A stretch of DNA of 64,000 nucleotides, from contig NZ_JAJDFX010000002.1 in NCBI RefSeq assembly GCF_024704385.1, forward strand, positions 2,976,001 to 3,040,000, given 5' to 3'. Source of the stretch: Cellulomonas sp. P24 (lineage in GTDB: Bacteria > Actinomycetota > Actinomycetes > Actinomycetales > Cellulomonadaceae). Below are positions 1 through 9,129 of the stretch, piece by piece (the stretch's first letter is position 1; each line of letters starts with the position of its first letter). Position numbers and translations under genes: made by a program. The notes below the pieces were generated by a model. It saw nothing but the letters and a program-made list of their open reading frames with translations. It did no database searches and was not told where the DNA came from.

Positions 1-204
1 CGTGCGCACATCCGGAAGCGGTCCGGCGGGTGCAACCCGTCACGGTCTGCCGCCACGCCGGCCCGCGGCATGACCGGTCGCTTCGTGTTCTGCGGTCGGC
101 ATGCCGGACAGTTGCCATGACCCCGTGCAACGGTTCACTCGAAGGGTCACGCGGTGACCGCCTCCCCGTCGACGCGGCAGTCGACGTGCGCGTGGTCTCG
201 CAGG

Positions 205-1122
205 TCAGGTGACGGCGTCGTGCAGCTCCTGGGCGTGGACCGCAAGCCATTCCTGACGCCGAAGGATGCGGTCGCCGACCCCTGCGTCCCACATGCGTCG
301 CCAGCCACCGCCGAGGTGGTCGGCACGATGCTTCATCTGATGCCAGGTCCGGTCGGCAGCGTTCAGCATGACCGGGACGAGCAGCTGACGCTCCGGGCCC
401 GAGAGCCCATAGGCGTCGACGAGCGTCGTGGCTCTGGCGAGGGGGTCGACGTCGCGCAGGACCGGTTCGCGGTCGCCGATCGGCATCAACGGCGCCCACC
501 ACTGAAGAACGTTGCCCACCTCCTCGGTCCGCGTGGCCGGTCTCACCAGATCGAAGTCGATCAGCGCGACGGCCACCGAGTCGCGGAACACGACGTTCTC
601 CGGAGTCACGTCCATGTGGCCAAGAAGCTCAGCGGGCCCCGCGATCGAGGCCGGCATCCCCACCGGAGCTGCGACCCGGGTGCCAGCACAGGGAGCGGGG
701 ATCGCCAGCGTGGCCACGGCGTCATCGTAGGAACGCACCAGGCGAGCCACGCTGGCGATGCGTTGCTCGTCGGCCACCCACGCCGGCCAGGGGCGCCCCG
801 CCACCTCCCCGGCAACGAAGGTCAGCACCTCACGGCCCTGTGCGTCGAGCCCGAGGAACCGAGGCGCCCCGGCGAAACCGACCCGGTCAAGATGGGCGAG
901 GACCTCGTGGACGAGCCACGAGTGCGGGCCGACGGGGCGGCGGACCGTGTTCCCGACCCGCACCACCCCGTCGGTGACGTCACCACCAGGGAGCGGCACC
1001 TCCGCCTCGTCGCCCGCAGGAAGACCCTCAGCCACTACCCCGGAGGAGGGATCCGCGCCTCGTCGGTCCGGGCTCGCGGTCATCGCTTGATTCTCGCGCA
1101 CGAGCCACCGCACGAGCGCCAC
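205..1122 (-). CDS. APH-family phosphotransferase
   Basis: Aminoglycoside/choline-kinase-like fold (APH superfamily), about 305 residues. The C-terminal half holds the Brenner-type catalytic motif GHMDVTPENVVF (HxDxxxxN) and, about 15 residues on, the metal-binding IDFD, both in the usual order. Such proteins transfer the ATP gamma-phosphate to a small-molecule hydroxyl; the substrate cannot be told from sequence, and a drug-resistance role should not be assumed. The start is uncertain: GTG at 1122 or ATG at 1083 (MTASPDRR), neither with a clear Shine-Dalgarno. It stands alone, facing away from the starch locus. Confidence 0.75.
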   Translation of the reverse strand: MALVRWLVRENQAMTASPDRRGADPSSGVVAEGLPAGDEAEVPLPGGDVTDGVVRVGNTVRRPVGPHSWLVHEVLAHLDRVGFAGAPRFLGLDAQGREVLTFVAGEVAGRPWPAWVADEQRIASVARLVRSYDDAVATLAIPAPCAGTRVAAPVGMPASIAGPAELLGHMDVTPENVVFRDSVAVALIDFDLVRPATRTEEVGNVLQWWAPLMPIGDREPVLRDVDPLARATTLVDAYGLSGPERQLLVPVMLNAADRTWHQMKHRADHLGGGWRRMWDAGVGDRILRRQEWLAVHAQELHDAVT

Positions 1123-1290
1123 AGGGACTCAGTCGTGTGGCGCTCCCTCAGCACTCGGTCGTGGGCGACCTCGACGGCCCGACCGCGGTGGTCACGCGGC
1201 TTCGATGTCGCTGAATTCCCCACAAGGGCCGCGCAACCGGACCTGAACGACACGTAGCCGCCGACGCGCGGGTTCACCAGCGCAGCGCGG

Positions 1291-1920
1291 TTACTCCCGG
1301 ACGAGGGCCCGGTCACCCGTTGTCGCGGACAGAGAAAGGAGTGCGGCAGGGAGGAGCATTCCGATGCATGCCACGATGAAGGGCGCTACCAGTGCGGCTC
1401 GCTCGAGGGAGACGGCACCCGCCGCAGCGGCCGCGAAGCACCAGAGCGTGAACCTCGATCCGCCCCGACGAGAGGTCCGCACCACGAGGCCGGCGGCGAC
1501 AGCAACTCCGAGGCTCTGTGCCGCGGCTGTCCACACGTCGGCGAGGGTTGGATCGTCGAGGCCCGTGCCCGTGCCGGACAGAGTGAACCCGACTCCCACT
1601 CCTCCGCCTATCGCCATGGGTACCGCGCCCCAGAGCGCAAGGTCGCGCGCCATCATGGCCCGTGCCTCGGGGGTCCGACGGGCGATCGCCCCGATCCGCA
1701 TCCAGAAGATCAGGAGGGCGAAGAACGCCCACAACGCCAGCGTCGGCACGACGTACCCGACTCCATCCGGGCACATCCATTCGGCGACGCCTCCGGGCGC
1801 TGCCACGACGTCGCATCCGACATGTCGCGATCGGAGGATGCCGACGCCGATGAGAGTCGGAATCGGCGCCGTGACCGCGCCGACCATGGCGCCGCTCCGC
1901 AGTTGCCCCCGATAGTGCAC
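1291..1920 (-). CDS. Polytopic membrane protein of unknown function
   Basis: About 209 residues with five to six hydrophobic segments (roughly residues 12-29, 57-75, 93-110, 130-147, 158-175 and 178-196) and short polar loops; the RRTPEARAMMARD stretch would be cytoplasmic. No enzymatic motif is visible and I do not recognise the family. The start is GTG at 1920 or an internal ATG at 1887 (MVGAVTAP). Other long open frames on both strands here lack hydrophobic periodicity and are taken as shadows. Confidence 0.5.
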   Translation of the reverse strand: MHYRGQLRSGAMVGAVTAPIPTLIGVGILRSRHVGCDVVAAPGGVAEWMCPDGVGYVVPTLALWAFFALLIFWMRIGAIARRTPEARAMMARDLALWGAVPMAIGGGVGVGFTLSGTGTGLDDPTLADVWTAAAQSLGVAVAAGLVVRTSRRGGSRFTLWCFAAAAAGAVSLERAALVAPFIVACIGMLLPAALLSLSATTGDRALVRE

Positions 1921-2146
1921 GCCACGACCGTACTCGCCACGCTCTCCGCGCCGGCCCGACCGAGGTCGACGTGCTCGAGGTCCGGCAGATCAGGAACGAC
2001 CACCCGGGCGACGACCCGGGCGACCGACTGCGTGTCGCGTCTCGCCTCAGTACTCCGGTCGAGGGCGGGGCGCGGAGGGGATGACGGCGCCGCAAGGCCT
2101 TCGTGGACCGGTCCTCGGGCGCGTGGAACGCGGTACCCGCTGGACC

Positions 2147-2176
2147 TTGACACCGTCGAATCCCCATCGCTAGGTT
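2147..2176 (+). promoter_or_regulatory. Promoter of the starch/maltodextrin operon
   Basis: A perfect -35 TTGACA (2147-2152), an 18-nt spacer and an actinobacterial -10 TAGGTT (2171-2176, TANNNT). The dyad at 2177-2198 abuts the -10, so a repressor there would cover the transcription start. The implied 5' leader to the amylase start is about 255 nt. Confidence 0.6.
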
Positions 2177-2198
2177 GTTAGTAAATCGAATAACTAAC
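2177..2198. promoter_or_regulatory. LacI-type dyad operator
   Basis: A 22-bp dyad with arms GTTAGT (2177-2182) and ACTAAC (2193-2198) around a central CG; 9 of 11 base pairs are symmetric. A central CG dyad overlapping the transcription start is typical of LacI-family operators, and the last gene of this operon encodes a LacI-family protein, the likely ligand. That pairing is inference. Confidence 0.5.
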
Positions 2199-2440
2199 GA
2201 CGTGGAGCGTCACGCTGAGATCACTCGGCGTGACCACCGCACGACGTGGCGGCATCCGACGACGAGTACCCGACCACCCTCACCGACGAGATCGAAGGGG
2301 GGCGCTCGTCGATCCGGGCCGCGGCGGGTTCGCGCTCGCCGACCTCGGCGAGTGAGCCCTTCGCGGAGTGCGCGTCCGACACGGCCACGTCACGAAGCTG
2401 CTCGGTCTCTCGGCAAGTCAGCACCCCAACGGGAAGGACA
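2199..2440 (+). other. Long 5' leader before the amylase gene
   Basis: About 240 nt between operator and start codon with no convincing gene. It contains an inverted repeat GTCACGC (2209-2215) / GCGTGAC (2228-2234) with a 12-nt spacer, which could be a second protein site or an RNA hairpin, and a G6 run at 2297-2302. No known riboswitch is recognised. It ends in the ribosome-binding site AAGGA at 2434-2438. Confidence 0.35.
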
Positions 2441-4304
2441 ATGATGTCTCGCACCAGGAACCGCACGACTCGGCTGGGAATCTTCGCAACGATCGCCGCA
2501 CTGGCGGTAGCGGGCTCGGCGGCGGTGACCGCCCCCGCCGTGGCCTACGTGGCTCCCGGCTCGCCCGGGAACCTCGCTGAGGGCGACGTGATCTACCAGG
2601 TGCTCGTGGACCGCTTCTCCAACGGGGACACGACGAACGACAACTTCGGTTACGGCGAGTACGACCCGAACAACCTGGGCATGTACCACGGTGGTGACTG
2701 GAAGGGCCTCACGAACCACCTGCAGTACATCAAGGACCTTGGCGTCACGGCGGTCTGGATCTCTCCGGTGTCGCAGCAGGAGCCGCTGAGCAGGGACGGC
2801 ACAGAGGCCAGCTACCACGGCTACTTCACCCACGACTTCGCGACGCCCAACGAGCACTTCGGGTCCAAGGCGGACCTGCAGACACTGGTCAACACCGCCC
2901 ACGGGTTGGGTCTGAAGATGATCCTGGACGTGGTTCCGAACCATACGGCGGACTACCTCGCGGGGACGTCGACCACCTACTCGCCCACGACGTACGCCCC
3001 GGCCGCGCCGCTGAACAACTCGTCCCTGTTCCACCACACCGGCGACTGCCTCTTCGACGGATCGATGAACCAGTCGCAGCTGGAGTCGTGTGACCTGGGC
3101 GGCTTGGACGACCTCGACCAGTCCAACAGCACGGTGGACACGTACCTGAAGACCACGTACAAGGACTGGGTCCAGGGCATCGGGTTCGACGGCGTGCGAG
3201 TTGACGCTGCGCGAAGCATCCCCCAGCCCTGGCTCAGCTCCTTCGAGCAGGCGGTCGGCGTCCCATCGTTCGGGGAAGTGTTCGACGGCAACATCGACTA
3301 CGTCTCCTCGTACCAGAACTACGAGTGGGGGGGTGCTCGACTTCCCGTACTTCTTCACGGCGCGTGATGCTCTGGCCGGTGACGGGGACCTCAACAACCT
3401 GTCCACGCTGTTCTCCCAGGACTACAAGTACGCCAACGCCAACCGCCTGGAAACCTTCCTGGACAACCACGATCGGGCCCGGTTCCTCGCCCGTGCCGGT
3501 GACAACTTCCAGAGGCTGCGCGAAGGGCTCACGTTCCTGATGACCAGCCGCGGGGTCCCCGTGATCTACTACGGGACCGAGCAGGCCGACAACGGGAACA
3601 TGAACGCCAACGAGGTGCCGATCGCGAACAAGGACAACCGGAAGGACCTGTCCAGCTTCAGTGAGTCGGGCACCATCTACGTGCACATCAAGCGGCTCAA
3701 CGAGATCAAGAAGGCGTACCCGAGCCTTCGCGTCGGAACGCAGCGCGAGATGTGGAAGGACACGAGCGTGTACGCGTTCTCACGTCGTGTGGACACCACC
3801 GGAGCCGAGACCATCTCGGCGATCAGCGACAGCTGGAGCGCCCAGACGCGTACCATCCCGCTCCGGGCCGAGTCCACCATCCCTGTGGGGACGGTGCTGA
3901 CCAACCTCATGAACACCAGTGAGTCCGTCACCGTGCAGTCGGGCGGCGTCACCGGCAAGCAGATCACGGTGACGCTCGGCGAGCACGACGCCAAGGTCTT
4001 CGCTCCGGGTGCGCCGGTGAGCGCCTACAGCCCGCCTGCTCGCACGCTGACGACGGTCCGCGTCCACTACAACGTCGGGTACGGCAACACCCTGAGCATC
4101 CGGGGCGACACCAACCCGTTCTCCTGGACGCAAGGGATCGCGGCGCGCAACACCTCCACGGACGTGTGGGAGTTCCAGCTCGAGCGGATCCCCGTCGGTC
4201 AGTCGTTCCAGTTCAAGCCGCTGATCAACGACACGACCTGGTCGGCCGGCAACAACTACACGGGAACTGGCGGACAGACGGTGGACATCTACCCGACGTT
4301 CTGA
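2441..4304 (+). pseudogene. Secreted GH13 alpha-amylase, frameshifted at a G7 run
   Basis: Reads as a 620-residue extracellular amylase once one G is removed from the run at 3327-3333: YEWG then continues as VLDFPYFF. ATG at 2441 or 2444 follows AAGGA. A Sec signal peptide (RNRTTRLGIF, hydrophobic core, AVA cleavage near residue 36) precedes the GH13 barrel: region I DVVPNHT (about 163), region II GFDGVRVDAA with the nucleophile Asp (about 248), region III GEVFDG with the acid Glu (about 278), region IV FLDNHD (about 338). Residues about 535-620, from LTTVRVHYN to the end, look like a starch-binding beta-sandwich; its CBM family was not determined. As written, the first frame stops after region III and could not be active. 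It is the first gene of the operon and would supply maltodextrins to the importer downstream. Whether the indel is real is open. Confidence 0.8.
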
Positions 4305-4309
4305 GAGCA

Positions 4310-4340
4310 GGCCGCGGGGCGGGGCCCTCGCCCCGCGGCC
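4310..4340 (+). terminator. Intra-operon hairpin after the amylase gene
   Basis: Perfect 11-bp stem GGCCGCGGGGC (4310-4320) / GCCCCGCGGCC (4330-4340) with a 9-nt loop, six bases after the amylase stop. No U-tract follows. It may be a partial terminator or an mRNA 3' stabiliser separating the exported enzyme from the cytoplasmic part of the operon. Confidence 0.5.
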
Positions 4341-4416
4341 GCCCTTGGACTGACCTCCGACAGGACCGGGGCGTCCCGGACCGATCAGCGACTGCACAAA
4401 CGATGGAGCGTGAGCT

Positions 4417-6057
4417 GTGAGCTGGATCGACAACGCGGTGGTGTACCAGGTCTACCTCCGCTCGTTCGCCGACGGGAACGGGGACGGCGTGGGGGACCTC
4501 GCCGGCCTGACCGCCCACCTGGACCACCTCGCGTCCCTCGACATCGACGCGATCTGGCTGAGCCCGTGCTTCAGGTCGCCGCAGGCGGACCACGGGTACG
4601 ACGTGTCGGACTACACGCAGATCGATCCGCTGTTCGGGACGATCGCCGACCTGGAAGCCTTCGTGGCGGCGGCGCACGGCCGCGGGTTGCGGGTGATGCT
4701 CGATCTGGTCCCGAACCACTGCTCGGTCGAGCACGCATGGTTCCGCGAGGCGGTCGCAGCCGGGGCAGGCTCGCCGGCGCGATCGAGGTTCCACTTCGCC
4801 GACGGGAGCGGGCCGGACGGGGCTCTCCCGCCGAACAACTGGGGCAGCGTGTTCGGTGGCCCGGCGTGGACGCGGCTGCCTGACGGGCAGTGGTACCTGC
4901 ACTCGTTCGACGCCACCCAGCCTGACTTCAACTGGGGCAGCGACGAGGTGCTCGAGATGATGGACGACGTCCTGCGGTTCTGGTTCGACAGGGGCGTGGA
5001 CGGCTTCCGGGTGGACGTGGCCCACGGCCTCGTGAAGCGTGACGGGCTTCCGGACTGGACGGGCGCGCCGGGGTCGAGCAACGAGTTCATGTGGAACCAG
5101 CCTGGCGTGCACGACGTCTACCGGCGTTGGCGCAAGCTGGCGGACGAGTACGGCGCGTGCTTCGTCGGCGAGGTGTGGGTGGCGTCCGTCGCGGACCTGC
5201 TGGCGTACGCGTCGCCGGACGAGCTGGGGCAGGCGTTCGACTTCCACCTCTTGGTCCAGCCGTGGCACGCACCGTCGATCCGCGATGCCGTCGAGCACGG
5301 GCTCCGGCCCGGCACGGCGTGGACGCTGGCCAACCACGACGTGCACCGGCCCGCGACCCGCTACGGGCAGGAGCAGGTGATCCAGGCGCCCGATCCGGCG
5401 GACATGCTGCTCTCTGCCAGGCGTCGCGGACCGGTCGACCTCCCGCTCGGTCGCCGGCGTGCGGTGGCCGCCTCCATGCTGATGCTGGCGCTGCCGGGTG
5501 CTGCCTACCTGTACCAGGGCGACGAGCTGGCGCTCCCGGAGGTTCTCGACCTGCCGGACCACGTGCGGCAGGACCCGATCTGGGTGCGGTCCGGCGGGTC
5601 CGAGCTCGGCCGTGACGGTTGCCGCGTCCCCATGCCGTGGAACGCGGAACCAACGACGTTCGGGTTCACGGACGCGCCGCAGGCCTGGCTGCCGCAGCCC
5701 GAGCTGTTCGGCCAGCTCAGCGTCGAGGTCCAGGAGTCGGACGCGGAGTCCGCTCTCGGGGTGATCCGCCACGCACTGCGCGCGCGCAGAGTGATGTTCG
5801 GCGGCGAGGACCTGACGTGGCTCGAAGCCGGGGACGACGTCGTCGCCTTCCGAAGCGGCGACGGCATCTGCGTGCTCAACACCTCGGCGCGCGAGCTGGA
5901 CCTTCCCGACGCCTGGGGCACCGTTCGGGTGTCCAGCGCGCCGATCGACGGCAGGATTCTCCCCACGGATGCCTGCGCATGGTTGTCCGTCGCCGACGGC
6001 GACGGCGTCTCACCTTCACCCAGGTCGGCAACCGCCGGCACGACAAAGGAGTCGTGA
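4417..6057 (+). CDS. GH13 alpha-glucosidase (oligo-1,6-/alpha-1,4-glucosidase type)
   Basis: A 546-residue GH13 enzyme without signal peptide, so cytoplasmic; it would hydrolyse imported maltodextrins to glucose. GTG start 4417 gives SWIDNAVVYQVYLRSFADG, the usual beginning of this class. Region I DLVPNHC (about residue 95), region II GFRVDVAHG with the nucleophile (about 200), region III GEVW with the acid/base (about 250), region IV LANHDVHRPATRYG (about 304). Length and opening fit the actinobacterial alpha-glucosidase/oligo-1,6-glucosidase group; linkage specificity is not resolved. Its stop overlaps the start of the binding-protein gene by one base, so the two are co-transcribed and probably translationally coupled. 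Confidence 0.85.
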   Translation: MSWIDNAVVYQVYLRSFADGNGDGVGDLAGLTAHLDHLASLDIDAIWLSPCFRSPQADHGYDVSDYTQIDPLFGTIADLEAFVAAAHGRGLRVMLDLVPNHCSVEHAWFREAVAAGAGSPARSRFHFADGSGPDGALPPNNWGSVFGGPAWTRLPDGQWYLHSFDATQPDFNWGSDEVLEMMDDVLRFWFDRGVDGFRVDVAHGLVKRDGLPDWTGAPGSSNEFMWNQPGVHDVYRRWRKLADEYGACFVGEVWVASVADLLAYASPDELGQAFDFHLLVQPWHAPSIRDAVEHGLRPGTAWTLANHDVHRPATRYGQEQVIQAPDPADMLLSARRRGPVDLPLGRRRAVAASMLMLALPGAAYLYQGDELALPEVLDLPDHVRQDPIWVRSGGSELGRDGCRVPMPWNAEPTTFGFTDAPQAWLPQPELFGQLSVEVQESDAESALGVIRHALRARRVMFGGEDLTWLEAGDDVVAFRSGDGICVLNTSARELDLPDAWGTVRVSSAPIDGRILPTDACAWLSVADGDGVSPSPRSATAGTTKES

Positions 6058-7343
6058 TGCTCCGCAAGACTGCACTGACATCAAGTATCGCCATCGGTCT
6101 GCTGACCGTGGCGGCGTGTGCCCCCGGATCCACGACGACGAGTGCCGCAACGACAAGCGAAGCGGCCAAGCCCGTCACCGTGACGGTCTGGCACTACTGG
6201 GACGGCGCCAACGCCGACACCTTCCAGGCCATGGCCGACGAGTACTCCACGAGCCATCCTGGTGTGACGGTCAAGGCGGTGAACTTCCCCAGCTCCGACC
6301 TGATCACCAAGATCCAGACGTCCGCCACGACCAACACGCTGCCGTCGATGGCGATCATGGACCTGGTCTCGGTTCCGCAGATCGCCCAGACCGGCAAGCT
6401 CGTCGATCTCAAGCCTCTGATGGACCCGGCGACGATGAGCGACATCTACCCGGCGCTGCTGGACTTCGGCAAGGACGGCGACAAGCAGTACGCGGTGCCG
6501 GTGTCCACGAACAACCTGGGCTACATGTACAACAAGGACCTGTACAAGCAGGCCGGGCTCAATCCGGACAACCCGCCGAAGACCTGGGAGGAGCTGGAGT
6601 CTCAGGCGCAGCAGATCAAGGACAAGACCGGCAAGCCTGGCGTCGAGCTGTACACGCAGGCAGGGGACTCGGGGGAGGGTCTGACCTGGAACTTCCAGGT
6701 GAGCCTGTGGCAGGCCGGAGGTGAGTTCCTCAGCCCGGACAACAAGAAGGCCGCGTTCAACACGGCGGCAGGCAAGAAGGCGCTGCAGTTCTGGGTCGAC
6801 CTGCTGAACAAGGGGCTGGCCCCGCGAACCCAGTGGGGGTCGTTCGAGAAGGGCAACGCCGGCGGCGCGCAGGAGGGTTCGTGGATGGTCGGCATCTGGC
6901 AGTCCGACCCGCCGTTCGACTTCGGTACGGCAACCGTCCCGTACCCCGCGGACGGCCAGCCTGCGACGAACATGGGCGGCGAGCGTGCCGTGGTCTTCAC
7001 CACGGACCAGGCCCAGCAGAGGGCCTCGGCGGACTTCCTGGACTGGTTCCTCGCCCCCGCCCAGGTCACCTCGTGGAGCGAGAAGACCGGCATGCTGCCC
7101 GTCCGCAAGGCCGTCGGTGACTCGGACGGGTACAAGCAGTGGGTGGCCACGACTCAGCCCCGGCTCCAGCCGTTCGTCGACCAGCTGGCGACCGCCAAGT
7201 CGAGGCCCAACACGCCGCTCTACCCGAAGGTGTCGCTCGCCTTCGCCAAGCAGATCGAGAAGGCGCTGGCCGGTCAGGTGTCCGTGGACGACGGTCTGAA
7301 GGCCGCCGAGACGGACGTCAACGCGGTCCTCGCGGCGGGCTGA
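6057..7343 (+). CDS. Maltodextrin-type ABC importer, substrate-binding lipoprotein
   Basis: 428 residues, family-1 extracellular solute-binding protein. The N terminus RKTALTSSIAIGLLTVAAC ends in lipobox VAAC, with Cys near residue 22 for lipid anchoring, then a Ser/Thr-rich linker. The mature part has the VTVWHYWDG opening of sugar-binding proteins. AAGGAG just upstream supports ATG at 6057, one base into the preceding stop. With amylases on both sides, an alpha-glucan oligosaccharide is the likely ligand. Its stop overlaps the first permease start by one base. No ATPase is encoded here, so a shared MsiK-like ATPase elsewhere is expected; that is inference from other actinobacteria. Confidence 0.85.
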   Translation: MLRKTALTSSIAIGLLTVAACAPGSTTTSAATTSEAAKPVTVTVWHYWDGANADTFQAMADEYSTSHPGVTVKAVNFPSSDLITKIQTSATTNTLPSMAIMDLVSVPQIAQTGKLVDLKPLMDPATMSDIYPALLDFGKDGDKQYAVPVSTNNLGYMYNKDLYKQAGLNPDNPPKTWEELESQAQQIKDKTGKPGVELYTQAGDSGEGLTWNFQVSLWQAGGEFLSPDNKKAAFNTAAGKKALQFWVDLLNKGLAPRTQWGSFEKGNAGGAQEGSWMVGIWQSDPPFDFGTATVPYPADGQPATNMGGERAVVFTTDQAQQRASADFLDWFLAPAQVTSWSEKTGMLPVRKAVGDSDGYKQWVATTQPRLQPFVDQLATAKSRPNTPLYPKVSLAFAKQIEKALAGQVSVDDGLKAAETDVNAVLAAG

Positions 7344-8290
7344 TGACCATCGCGTCCACCACCGCACCGACCGTCGGGAGCTCACTCGAGCCCACCCGAC
7401 GGTCGGTGCGGGACCGCTACAGCAAGCGCGAGCTGCTCACCGCAGTGGGGTTCCTCATCCCGGCGCTGGTCATCCTCGGCGCCTTCGTGATCTACCCGAT
7501 CGTGTCGGGCGGGTTCCTCAGCCTGACGTCGTGGAACGGCTTCGGCACCGTGCAGACGTTCGTCGGGCTCGAGAACTACCAGCGGATGCTCGCAGACTCC
7601 GAGTTCTGGAACTCCCTGGTCGTCACGGTGCTCTACGCCGGCGGCGTCAGCATCCTGTCGGTGGCGTCCGGCCTGGGCATCGCTCTCCTGCTGGACGCAC
7701 CGCTCCGCGGTCTGTCGATCTACCGCGGCATCTACTTCCTGCCGGTCGTCACGTCCTCGGTAGCGGCAGCGATCGTCTGGCGGTACATGCTCGACCCGGA
7801 CGGTGTCGTCAACCAGGTTCTCGGCTGGATCGGCGTGCCGACTGTCGACTGGCTCAACCAGCGCTGGACCGCACTCGGCGCCCTGACGTTGCTCACGGTC
7901 TGGAAGAACCTCGGGTTCAACGCGATCTTGTACCTGACCGCACTTCAGGCCCTGCCGGTCTCGTTGACCGAGGCAGCGCAGCTGGACGGAGCCAGCCTCT
8001 GGCAGCGGATCCGCTGGATGACCGTGCCGCTGCTGCGTCCGATGACGTTCTTCGTGGTCGTGCAGGCACTCATCACCAGCTTCCAGTCCTTCGACCTCGT
8101 CTACGTGCTGACCGGAGGCGGACCAACCGGAGGGACCGAGGTGCTGGGGATGCTCATGTACCGCTACGCCTTCAAGCTCGGCGAGTTCGGCTACGGGGCG
8201 GCGATCGCCTTCGCGACCCTCGCGTTGATGCTCGGCGTGACCCTGGTGCAGTGGAAGGCCACCGGCTCGGGGGAGTCTGATCTGGCATGA
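7343..8290 (+). CDS. Sugar ABC transporter permease (MalF-like)
   Basis: 315 residues, six predicted membrane helices, with the conserved EAA loop (EAAQLDGASLWQRIRWMTVP) that docks to the ATPase. ATG 7343 overlaps the binding-protein stop. The first 35 residues are a poorly conserved polar tail whose DNA contains a perfect 17-bp inverted repeat (7362-7411). It overlaps the next permease by 4 nt (ATGA) and pairs with it as the transmembrane heterodimer. Confidence 0.87.
   Translation: MTIASTTAPTVGSSLEPTRRSVRDRYSKRELLTAVGFLIPALVILGAFVIYPIVSGGFLSLTSWNGFGTVQTFVGLENYQRMLADSEFWNSLVVTVLYAGGVSILSVASGLGIALLLDAPLRGLSIYRGIYFLPVVTSSVAAAIVWRYMLDPDGVVNQVLGWIGVPTVDWLNQRWTALGALTLLTVWKNLGFNAILYLTALQALPVSLTEAAQLDGASLWQRIRWMTVPLLRPMTFFVVVQALITSFQSFDLVYVLTGGGPTGGTEVLGMLMYRYAFKLGEFGYGAAIAFATLALMLGVTLVQWKATGSGESDLA
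7362..7411 (+). repeat. Perfect 17-bp inverted repeat inside the permease start
   Basis: Arms CCGCACCGACCGTCGGG (7362-7378) and CCCGACGGTCGGTGCGG (7395-7411) are exact reverse complements. The 16-nt loop can add GCTC/GAGC pairing (7380-7383 with 7388-7391). It lies about 20 nt into the permease gene, so ribosomes must open it. It could limit permease translation or protect the upstream binding-protein mRNA. Confidence 0.7.
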
Positions 8291-9129
8291 GCACCACCCC
8301 GACCACCCGACGTCCCGGGCACTCCCGCCGGGGTACCGCTGCCCGTCATGTGCTGCTCAGCCTTGGTGGCGCGACCGTCGTCGTGCCGTTCGTGTGGATG
8401 TTCCTCACCTCCGTGAAGAAGCGGTCGGAGGTGTTCACCCGGATCTGGCCCACCGAGTGGCACTGGGAGAACTACGTCCATGCCTGGCAGGCGGCCCCGT
8501 TCAGCCACTACTACCTCAACAGCATCGTCATGACCGTCGGCATCGTCGTCGGGCACCTCGTGCTGGACTCGTTGGCGGCCTACGCCTTCGCCCGCCTGCG
8601 TTTCCCGGCGAAGAACCCGATCTTCCTGCTGCTGCTGGCCACGATGATGGTGCCGCAGTTCGTGACGATCATTCCGGCGTTCGCCCTGATCGTGCAGTTC
8701 CACTGGACCGACACCTTCTGGGCGTTGATCGTCCCGAGGCTGGCCGACGTGTTCGGCATCGTCCTGCTGCGCCAGTACTTCTCGACCATTCCTCGGGAGA
8801 TCGAGGAGGCCGCGCGGCTGGACGGCTGCGGACGAGTGCGCACCTTCCTCCAGGTGATCGTCCCGCTGTCCACGGCGTCGCTCGCGACGTTGGCGATCTT
8901 CGCGATGCTCTTCGCCTGGAACGACTTCCTGTGGCCCTTGCTCGTCACCAATGGTGACGACATGCGTACGATCCAGATCGGGCTCGCCGCTTTCCAGGGC
9001 CGTTACGCCACGTCGTGGAACTATCTGATGGCGGGAACCCTGACGTCCGCCATCCCGACAATCGTCATGTTCTTGATCTTCCAGCGGGCACTGATCCGCG
9101 GGGTCGCCGGTACCGGCGTGAAGGGATGA
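8287..9129 (+). CDS. Sugar ABC transporter permease (MalG-like)
   Basis: 280 residues with six helices and the EAA loop EAARLDGCGRVRTFLQVIVP. It ends in the usual MalG-type C terminus (QRALIRGVAGTGVKG). The start overlaps the previous gene by four bases (ATGA), and its own stop overlaps the next start in the same way, so it lies in the middle of a tightly coupled operon. It forms the membrane pore with the 7343 permease. Confidence 0.87.
   Translation: MSTTPTTRRPGHSRRGTAARHVLLSLGGATVVVPFVWMFLTSVKKRSEVFTRIWPTEWHWENYVHAWQAAPFSHYYLNSIVMTVGIVVGHLVLDSLAAYAFARLRFPAKNPIFLLLLATMMVPQFVTIIPAFALIVQFHWTDTFWALIVPRLADVFGIVLLRQYFSTIPREIEEAARLDGCGRVRTFLQVIVPLSTASLATLAIFAMLFAWNDFLWPLLVTNGDDMRTIQIGLAAFQGRYATSWNYLMAGTLTSAIPTIVMFLIFQRALIRGVAGTGVKG

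Noticed and set aside
1-204. Short open frames at the window start
   Set aside because: No ribosome-binding site or family resemblance; composition fits non-coding or antisense.
205-1122. Antibiotic-resistance kinase call
   Set aside because: APH fold only; no specific resistance family features and no resistance context.
2246-2350. Small acidic peptide in the amylase leader if one G is added to the run at 2297-2302
   Set aside because: No ribosome-binding site, needs an assumed frameshift, and no family features.
3250-3450. Programmed ribosomal frameshifting in the amylase gene
   Set aside because: No stimulatory structure or slippery heptamer typical of programmed shifts; other genes show the same one-base defects, so a general cause is likelier.
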